DNA from: Acidobacteriota bacterium
Lineage (GTDB): Bacteria; Acidobacteriota; UBA6911; RPQK01; DATIPO01
Length of the DNA: 47,838 nucleotides
Direction: 5' to 3'
Assembly: GCA_035471785.1 (NCBI GenBank)
Contig: DATIPQ010000093.1
Coordinates: forward strand, 1-47,838
Numbering within the stretch: position 1 is the first letter of the stretch; every line of letters begins with the position of its first letter. The translations under genes were made by a program, and so were the position numbers. Positions 41,815-47,838 of this stretch are shown here, in pieces. The notes below the pieces were generated by a model, which worked only from the letters and a program-made list of their open reading frames with translations, ran no database searches and was not told the DNA's origin.

Positions 41815-44800
41815 GCCGCCGCATCCCTCCTTTTGCCGTCCGCTTGACCTGGCTCCTGGCGCTGCTGTTGGCGGCCCCATTCCTTTGGGCCCAGTCGGCT
41901 GATCTGGACAACGACGGAGACGTCGACCGCGACGACATCCTGATCATCCTGATGGCCCTCAACGAGCCGGCCATGGCCATGGACCCGCGCGATCTGGACA
42001 ACGACGGGACCATCACCATACTGGACGCGCGCAAAGCGGTGATTCAGTGCGACCGCAACCTTTGCGCCACGGAAGACCAGCAGCCTCCCCAGATCGACCT
42101 CAACGGTCCTCCGCCCGACACCGGAACCGGCTTTGCCGCCACCTTCACCGAGAATGGCGGGCCTGTCTCCGTAGCCGACAGCGACGCCACGGTTGAAGAC
42201 AACGACATGAGCCAGTTGGAATCGGCAACGGTCACCATCCGCACCCTTTTCGACGCTGCTGACGAAGTGCTGGCCGCCGACACTACGGGGACTTCCATCG
42301 CAGCCGCTTATAACCCGGCCACCGGCGTCCTGACGCTGACCGGGCCTGACAGCGTGGCCAACTTCCAGCAAGTCGTGCGGACCGTCACCTACGACAACCT
42401 TTCCGACACTCCCGACACGACAACCCGCAATATCGACTTCCAGGTCATGGGACCAGCCGCCGGCGAGGTCAGCAATACGGCCACGACCGTGGTCACAGTC
42501 GTGTCGGTTAACGACGATCCTGTTGTTGACCTCAACGGAGGCGCTGCAGGAGTCGACTTCGCCGCGACCTTCACAGAGGGCGACGGCCCGGTATCGATCG
42601 TCGACCCGACGGCCACCGTGACCGATTCTGACAACTCCACACTGGTCTCGGCTTCCGTAACCATTACCAATCCCCAAGACGGCGCCTCCGAGGTTTTGGC
42701 GGTTTCGGGCTGTCCGGTCGGCCTGACAGTGACTCCCGGCCTCAACAGTCTTGACATCTCAGGGATGCAGCCCCTGGCGGATTACCAGACCTGCTTAGCG
42801 TCGGTCACCTACGACAATATGGCCTCGCCTGCCACCCTGAGTCCCGCCCGTCTCGTTGAGTTCGTCGTCGATGACCCCGACGGCGGCACGGGGTCGGCCA
42901 CCAGCACAGTCACCGTCCTTGAGCCGGCCCAGGGGATGATCAACATCGTCAAAGACACCGTTCCTGACGACCCGCAAGACTTCGCCTTCTCCACGACCGG
43001 CGGCCTGACTCCTTCTAATTTCAGTCTCGATGACGATGCAGACGGAACTTTGCCGAACACCCAGAGCTTTATGGTGGATGCCGGCAGCTACACCGTCACC
43101 GAAGCGGCAGCGGCGGGATTCGATCTGACGGCCCTCGACTGTGTGGACAGCGACGGGGGCGGAACGGCTTCCAGCGGCGATCCCGGTACGGGCGTGGCCA
43201 CCATCAATCTGGAGGCGGGCGAAACGGTCACCTGCACCTTCACCAACACCAAGCGCGGCACCATCAGCATCGTCAAGGACACGGTGCCCGATGACCCCCA
43301 GGACTTTGACTACACGGCTACCGGAGGCCTGAGTCCCTCCAACTTCAGCCTCGACGACGATGCCGACGGAACGCTCTCCAACACTCAGACTTTCCTCGAT
43401 ATCGTGCCCGGCAGCTACACGGTCAGCGAAGCGGCCGCTGCGGGATTCGACCTGACCTCGCTGAGCTGCGTGGACAGCGACGGAGGCGGAACGGCCTCCA
43501 GCGGCGATCCCGGTACGGGCGTGGCCACCATCAATCTGGACGCGGGCGAAACGGTCACCTGCACCTTCACCAACACCAAGCTGGGCACCATCAACATCGT
43601 CAAGGACACGGTTCCCGACGACCCCCAGGACTTTGACTACACGGCTACGGGAGGCCTGAGTCCCTCCAACTTCAGTCTCGACGACGACGCTGACGGAATG
43701 CTCTCCAACACTCAGACCTTCAACAACGTCGCTCCCGGCGGCTACACGGTCAGCGAAGCGGCCACTGCGGGCTTTGACCTGACAGCTCTCGACTGTGTGG
43801 ACAGCGACGGAGGCGGCACGGCTTCCAGCGGCGATCCCGCAACGGGCGTGGCCACCATCAATCTGGACGCGGGGGAAACGGTCACCTGCACCTTCACCAA
43901 CACCAAGCTGGGCACCATCAACATCGTCAAGGACACGGTTCCCGACGACGCCCAGGATTTTGACTACACGGCTACGGGAGGCTTGAGTCCCTCCAACTTC
44001 AGTCTCGACGACGACGCTGACGGAATGCTCTCCAACACTCAGACCTTCAACGACGTCAGTCCCGGCGCCTACACGGTCACCGAAGCCGCGGCACCTGCCG
44101 GATTCTTTCTTTCAGAGATTGACTGCACTGACAGCGATGCCGGCGGAACGGCTTCCAGCGGCGATCCGGGAACCGGCGTGGCAACCATCAACCTGGAGGC
44201 GGGCGAAACCGTCACCTGCACCTTCACTAATGTGGCGACCGAGCCTCCCACGGCGGTTGATGACACGGTGGCAGGGGCGAGTTCTCCGGGCGACACCTAC
44301 CACACAGCTCTCAACACTCCGCTTGCCGTGCCGGATGGGGCAGACGATCTCTTGAACAATGACACTCTGGGCACTCCCGAGGCGGCGTTGGTTTCCTTCG
44401 GAGGCGGAGACGCGGGCGGAACCGTGGACAGCAACGCCGCTGGCGGCACCGCCAACTTCGGAACGGGTTCTCTGCAGGTCAACGCCGACGGCAGCTTCGA
44501 CTTCACGCCCGACAACAACTTTACGGGCCTGTTCACCTTCGACTACAAGATCGAAAACGTCGCCGGCAGTTCTACGGCCACCGTCACGCTGGCTGTTGGA
44601 TTCCGCCCGGTTGCGGTAGCCGACTCACGCACCGCTACCGGAAACGTCAGCATCGACACCTCGACGATTCCATTCAGCGTCTTGAGCAATGATACCGGAG
44701 ACCTGATCAGCTTCACCGCCATCGACGCGGCCAGCACCAATGGAGGCCAGGTGGCCCATCTGGGCTCGGGACAGTTCAGCTACAACCCGCCGCCGGGCTT

Positions 44801-47126
44801 CGAGGGCAACGATACCTTCGACTACAGCATGGGCAATGGCTTCGGAAACGTTTCCGCCACGGTCACCGTCACCGTCAGCGACATGATCTGGTTCGTGGAC
44901 GCAACGGCCATGTGCCCCTGCGACGGACGCCTGAGTAATCCTTTCAACGAACTGGCTGGCGCGGGCGGCAGCGCCTTCGATACAAATGCCGCCGATGACC
45001 CTGGCGACAACATCTTTTTGGCCGACGGCTCCTACACCGGAGGATTGACCCTGCTGGCCAGCCAGCGATTGATCGGCGACGGCTCCACGGGGACTCTGGC
45101 CGGTCTGACCGGCATCACTTTGGCGCCGGGAAGCGCGTCCCTGCCCACCTTCTCGGGCACCGATCCCACTATCACAACCACCAACGTCAACGCCCTCACG
45201 CTGGGCAGCAACAATACCGTTCGCGGTCTGACCATCGGCAACACGGGCACCGGCACCGGGATCATCGGCAACTTCGGCACGCTGGTGGTCCGTGAGGCGA
45301 CGATCTCGGGGACGGGACAGGCGCTGGATTTGAGCAACGGCACCTTGGACGCCATTTTCGACGCCGTCTCCTCCACCAGCGGCACCCATGGGGTCGACCT
45401 CGACACGGTTTCGGGTTCCATCGACATGAACGGCGGGGCGCTCTCCGGCTCCACCTCCAGTGCCTTCGTGGTCAACAACAGCAGTGCCACGGTCGAATAC
45501 AACGGCACCATCACCAACACTTCGGGCCGATCGGTGGACGTGCAGGGAAGCACCAGTACAGTGACCTTCACAGCGCTGATCAACGACGACGGCAGCGGCG
45601 TGTTTCTCAACAACAACACGAATGGAACGATCAACTTCCAGGGCGGCATGAATCTCGACACGGGCGCGAATACCGCCTTTACGGCCACCGGGGGCGGGAC
45701 GGTCAACGCCACCGGCGTCAACACCATCGGCTCTGCCGGAACGCCTATTACGGGGCAGGCCGTCAATATCGCCAACACTACCATCGGGGCCGGCGATGTG
45801 ACCTTCCGGTCGGTCTTCGTCAATGGCGGAACCACCGCCATCAACCTCAACACGACCGGCACCATGGGCAGTTTCATCATTACCGGCGTGGACGGACCCT
45901 GCGGCAATACGGCCATGGCCAAGGACTGTGACGGCGGCATCATTCAGAACACGACCGGAAACTCGATTGTCCTCAACAGCACTTCAGCCCCGTCCTTCTC
46001 GAACCTGCGTGTCACTGGCAGCGGAGCCAACGGCATCAGCGGCACCAGCGTGACCGGCTTCACGCTCAACGACTGCGACATCACCATGAACGGTGATGCC
46101 GTCAATGAAGGCGGGCTGCGCTTTGACGCCAATCTCCTGGGTACGGCGACGATCTCCAACAGTCTCATCAGCGGTTCGGCTGAACACAACATCGAGATCG
46201 TCAACAACACCGGCGTCCTGACGCTGTTGACCATCTCGGGCAGCGAAATTGCCGACAACAGCGCCGCTCTGGGCGCGGACGGCCTGTTGCTGGAGACTCA
46301 GGGAACGGCTCAGGCGACTGTAAGCGTCTCCAACAGCCGTTTTGACGACAATCAGAGCGACGGGATCCAGATCAGCGCCATTGGCAGTTCCAGTGCCTCG
46401 CTGACGGTCATCGACAGCACCTTTACGTCCTCTCTGGAGGCTTCTCCAGGGGGCAGCGTGGCCGCCCGCGCCATCGTTTTGAGCGCTTTCACCAATGCTG
46501 ACCTGACCTTCGATATCGGAGGTCCAGGCGACGCCAACACCTTTACCAACTTCTCCCCCAACATCGGAGAAGAAGCCATCAACGTGGCCCTGGGGTCGAC
46601 CTCGACGACTTCTTCGATCACCAACGGCAAAATCAGGAACAATACCTTTACCAACAGCGGCGGCGCTGTCGGCATCGACGTCCGCGGTGACGGTTTATTG
46701 AGAATGTTGATTGACGCCAATATCGCCAACACGACCGCCCGTCAGGCCATCGACATCATTACCGGGGATGCGGTGGGCGATGCGGCTGACGTCGATCTGA
46801 CCATTACCAACAACGACCTGACGGTCAGCGGAACGGCTGCCAATCCCAACAATGAGGCCATCGCATTCCTGGGTGATCGCGATACCAACAGCTGCCTCAA
46901 CGTCCGCGGCAATACCGGGGTGGCTTCCGGTACGCGTGAAGACATTGCCATTGAGGACTTTACGACCGCGTCGGGAACGGTGCGTCTGGAAAGTGGAGCC
47001 ACGGATTGCGGCGGCAGTCCCTGCGCTGACGGTGAAGCTCATTTGCTTGCAAACAACACGATTACCGACGCATTCACCGACCCGCTGGTCCTGGTTGCGC
47101 CGGGAACATGTGATACCCCCCCCTAA
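41811..47126 (+). CDS. Giant secreted dockerin-Cna-B-beta-helix protein
   Basis: The product has 1771 residues. ATG 41811 overlaps the upstream stop and has AGGAGGT at 41801-41807. Signal peptide 1-28 (RLTWLLALLLAAPFLWAQ). Residues about 29-85 form a dockerin-type module with two EF-hand-like loops (DLDNDGDVDRDD and DLDNDGTITILDARK). Two cadherin-like domains follow (about 86-370; for example FAATFTENGGPVSVADSDAT). Four Cna-B/SpaA-like repeats occupy 376-810. Big/VCBS-like domains occupy about 811-1024 (GSFDFTPDNNFTGLFTFDY). From 1025 (MIWFVDATAMCPCDGRLSNP) a long Asn/Gly/Thr-rich region has the pattern of a right-handed beta-helix. It ends LVLVAPGTCDTPP with no anchor, so retention probably depends on the dockerin. 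The likely role is adhesion or surface coating. Confidence 0.88.
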   Translation: MSRRIPPFAVRLTWLLALLLAAPFLWAQSADLDNDGDVDRDDILIILMALNEPAMAMDPRDLDNDGTITILDARKAVIQCDRNLCATEDQQPPQIDLNGPPPDTGTGFAATFTENGGPVSVADSDATVEDNDMSQLESATVTIRTLFDAADEVLAADTTGTSIAAAYNPATGVLTLTGPDSVANFQQVVRTVTYDNLSDTPDTTTRNIDFQVMGPAAGEVSNTATTVVTVVSVNDDPVVDLNGGAAGVDFAATFTEGDGPVSIVDPTATVTDSDNSTLVSASVTITNPQDGASEVLAVSGCPVGLTVTPGLNSLDISGMQPLADYQTCLASVTYDNMASPATLSPARLVEFVVDDPDGGTGSATSTVTVLEPAQGMINIVKDTVPDDPQDFAFSTTGGLTPSNFSLDDDADGTLPNTQSFMVDAGSYTVTEAAAAGFDLTALDCVDSDGGGTASSGDPGTGVATINLEAGETVTCTFTNTKRGTISIVKDTVPDDPQDFDYTATGGLSPSNFSLDDDADGTLSNTQTFLDIVPGSYTVSEAAAAGFDLTSLSCVDSDGGGTASSGDPGTGVATINLDAGETVTCTFTNTKLGTINIVKDTVPDDPQDFDYTATGGLSPSNFSLDDDADGMLSNTQTFNNVAPGGYTVSEAATAGFDLTALDCVDSDGGGTASSGDPATGVATINLDAGETVTCTFTNTKLGTINIVKDTVPDDAQDFDYTATGGLSPSNFSLDDDADGMLSNTQTFNDVSPGAYTVTEAAAPAGFFLSEIDCTDSDAGGTASSGDPGTGVATINLEAGETVTCTFTNVATEPPTAVDDTVAGASSPGDTYHTALNTPLAVPDGADDLLNNDTLGTPEAALVSFGGGDAGGTVDSNAAGGTANFGTGSLQVNADGSFDFTPDNNFTGLFTFDYKIENVAGSSTATVTLAVGFRPVAVADSRTATGNVSIDTSTIPFSVLSNDTGDLISFTAIDAASTNGGQVAHLGSGQFSYNPPPGFEGNDTFDYSMGNGFGNVSATVTVTVSDMIWFVDATAMCPCDGRLSNPFNELAGAGGSAFDTNAADDPGDNIFLADGSYTGGLTLLASQRLIGDGSTGTLAGLTGITLAPGSASLPTFSGTDPTITTTNVNALTLGSNNTVRGLTIGNTGTGTGIIGNFGTLVVREATISGTGQALDLSNGTLDAIFDAVSSTSGTHGVDLDTVSGSIDMNGGALSGSTSSAFVVNNSSATVEYNGTITNTSGRSVDVQGSTSTVTFTALINDDGSGVFLNNNTNGTINFQGGMNLDTGANTAFTATGGGTVNATGVNTIGSAGTPITGQAVNIANTTIGAGDVTFRSVFVNGGTTAINLNTTGTMGSFIITGVDGPCGNTAMAKDCDGGIIQNTTGNSIVLNSTSAPSFSNLRVTGSGANGISGTSVTGFTLNDCDITMNGDAVNEGGLRFDANLLGTATISNSLISGSAEHNIEIVNNTGVLTLLTISGSEIADNSAALGADGLLLETQGTAQATVSVSNSRFDDNQSDGIQISAIGSSSASLTVIDSTFTSSLEASPGGSVAARAIVLSAFTNADLTFDIGGPGDANTFTNFSPNIGEEAINVALGSTSTTSSITNGKIRNNTFTNSGGAVGIDVRGDGLLRMLIDANIANTTARQAIDIITGDAVGDAADVDLTITNNDLTVSGTAANPNNEAIAFLGDRDTNSCLNVRGNTGVASGTREDIAIEDFTTASGTVRLESGATDCGGSPCADGEAHLLANNTITDAFTDPLVLVAPGTCDTPP
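42936..44243 (+). repeat. Four tandem coding repeats, period about 327 bp
   Basis: Copies begin at 42936, 43260, 43587 and 43914; the spacing is 324, 327 and 327 bp, and the last has one extra codon. Copies 3 and 4 are almost identical over their whole length, and copies 1 and 2 differ more. Each encodes a Cna-B/SpaA-like domain of about 109 residues (INIVKDTVPDD at the start, GSYTVTEAAAAGFDL in the middle, VTCTFTNTK at the end). This indicates recent unequal recombination or gene conversion inside the gene and a copy number that may vary among strains. Confidence 0.92.
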
Positions 47127-47168
47127 TCGGACACCCTCTAGTCAAACTAGAACTTGAAAGGAGTCAGC

Positions 47169-47687
47169 GTGTCAGAACCCTTTTTAGCCGAAGTCAGGAT
47201 GGTCGGATTCAACTTCGCCCCGCGGGGGTGGGCCTTTTGCGACGGCCAGATTCTGCCCATTAATCAAAACCAGTCTCTTTACTCGCTGCTGGGCACCACC
47301 TATGGTGGCGACGGACGGACCTCGTTTGCGCTTCCCGATCTGCGGGGACGCACACCCATACATGTGGGGAGCAGCAACGGGGGGGGCGACCACCGCGAAG
47401 GGCAGAAGTCCGGCGAAGAGACCCACACCCTGGCCGCCAACGAAATGCCACAGCACAACCATATCGTGAAGGCCTCTTCCAGCGATGCCGACTCGGGTCC
47501 GCCGACTAACCACGTCTTGGCCCGCAGCACAACGCCCGAGGCTTACCGGGCCGCCGGCAACCTCGGCAACATGTCCACTCAAAGCGTCCTCAACGTCGGA
47601 GGCGGACAAGCTCACGAGAACATGCAGCCCTACTTGACTGTCAATTTCTGCATTGCGCTTCAAGGGCTTTTTCCTTCTCGCAACTAG
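47169..47687 (+). CDS. Phage-tail-collar-domain protein (first of a tandem pair or set)
   Basis: The product has 172 residues. GTG 47169 has AAAGGAG just upstream and gives the N-terminus SEPFLAEVRMVGFNFAPRGW. The tail-collar domain is visible as AFCDGQILPINQNQSLYSLL, GTTYGGDGRTSFALPDLRGR and TPIHVG. The C-terminal half has MPQHNHIVKASSSDADSGPP and ends VNFCIALQGLFPS. Such proteins are found in phage tails but also as chromosomal sets of about 170-180-residue paralogues in many bacteria (MdpB-like). No other phage gene is present. The next paralogue starts 11 bp downstream, so the set forms an operon after the giant adhesin gene. Confidence 0.9.
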   Translation: MSEPFLAEVRMVGFNFAPRGWAFCDGQILPINQNQSLYSLLGTTYGGDGRTSFALPDLRGRTPIHVGSSNGGGDHREGQKSGEETHTLAANEMPQHNHIVKASSSDADSGPPTNHVLARSTTPEAYRAAGNLGNMSTQSVLNVGGGQAHENMQPYLTVNFCIALQGLFPSRN

Positions 47688-47698
47688 GAGGTCTTTCC

Positions 47699-47838
47699 AT
47701 GTCAGAACCATTTGTTGGAGAAATCCGCATGTTCGCGGGCAATTTCGCGCCCCGCGGCTGGGCCTTCTGCGACGGGCAATTGCTGGCTGTCTCACAGAAC
47801 GATGCTCTCTTCTCTCTTCTCGGGACCATTTACGGCGG
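47699..47838 (+). CDS. Second tail-collar-domain protein, cut by the window edge
   Basis: ATG 47699 has AGGAGGT at 47686-47692, overlapping the previous stop. The visible 46 residues (SEPFVGEIRMFAGNFAPRGW, then AFCDGQLLAVSQNDALFSLL and GTIYGG) are clearly homologous to the preceding protein, with a well conserved core. The rest lies outside the window. A third copy is often present in such sets and may follow. Confidence 0.9.
   Translation, partial: MSEPFVGEIRMFAGNFAPRGWAFCDGQLLAVSQNDALFSLLGTIYG

Noticed and set aside
42936-44243. Possible CRISPR-like or satellite repeat array
   Set aside because: The repeats of about 327 bp stay in frame and encode complete protein domains, so they are coding repeats; no short direct repeats with unique spacers were found in the window.
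41811-47126. Cellulosome scaffold or enzyme
   Set aside because: The cohesin-dockerin pair suggested it, but no catalytic or carbohydrate-binding module could be recognised in the giant protein or its neighbours.
47169-47838. Prophage indicated by tail-collar genes
   Set aside because: No terminase, capsid, portal, lysis or integrase gene is visible on the left side, and composition does not change. Chromosomal tail-collar sets are common. The right side cannot be seen.

Overview
The window (47,838 bp, GC-rich, with strong G/C preference at third codon positions) looks like a chromosomal segment of a Gram-negative member of the Acidobacteriota. The evidence is an 809-residue MacB/FtsX-type permease with the duplicated, ATPase-less layout typical of acidobacterial orphan permeases, a TonB-dependent receptor with an N-terminal carboxypeptidase-regulatory-like domain, an IPTL-CTERM sorting signal, a 1076-residue BNR/VPS10-like propeller protein and many secreted proteins with repeat domains. 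The lineage is an inference; there is no rRNA gene here.

Layout, left to right. (1) 1-5657: edge of an unidentified minus-strand gene, the sbcD-sbcC DNA-end-processing operon, and a convergent MATE exporter. (2) 6147-12076: a four-gene envelope operon made of a TonB-dependent receptor, a secreted beta-helix-like protein, a membrane-anchored protein and a secreted protein; a 185-bp palindromic element, a hairpin and the remains of a response-regulator gene follow. (3) 12529-18598: a carboxylesterase, a TPR protein, the BNR propeller protein and a POTRA-only protein. (4) 18867-25539: the orphan permease, an amylosucrase-like GH13 enzyme, a small secreted protein and a class-V aminotransferase, with REP-like palindromes in the intergenic gaps. 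(5) 25645-29525: aroC followed by two envelope-type glycosyltransferases. (6) 29565-35017: a 98-aa orphan gene with a good promoter, an ECF sigma/anti-sigma pair, and a 1189-aa secreted PQQ-type sugar dehydrogenase with DUF11-like repeats. (7) 35116-38969: housekeeping genes orn, thyA-folA, a PNPOx-like protein, an EamA exporter and a MutT-type NUDIX hydrolase. (8) 39138-40819: a zinc-ribbon membrane protein and a class-C beta-lactamase-like lipoprotein. (9) 41128-47838: a surface locus, the most unusual part of the window.

The surface locus encodes a cohesin-like protein with an IPTL-CTERM anchor, translationally coupled (ATGA overlap) to a 1771-aa protein that starts with a two-repeat dockerin-like calcium-binding module. 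That protein then carries cadherin-like domains, four near-identical Cna-B/SpaA-like repeats, Big-like domains and a long beta-helix. It is followed by at least two tandem tail-collar proteins. No cellulase or other cellulosome enzyme is seen, so this looks like a non-cellulosomal cohesin-dockerin display system in which a giant adhesin-like protein would dock on an anchored receptor. This is an inference from domain signatures read by eye and needs profile searches and a binding test.

Mobile and regulatory DNA: REP-like palindromes with GTGG/GTAG heads occur at 17411-17516, 23361-23385, 24041-24129 and 24235-24265. No complete transposase, integrase, CRISPR array, tRNA or rRNA was recognised.
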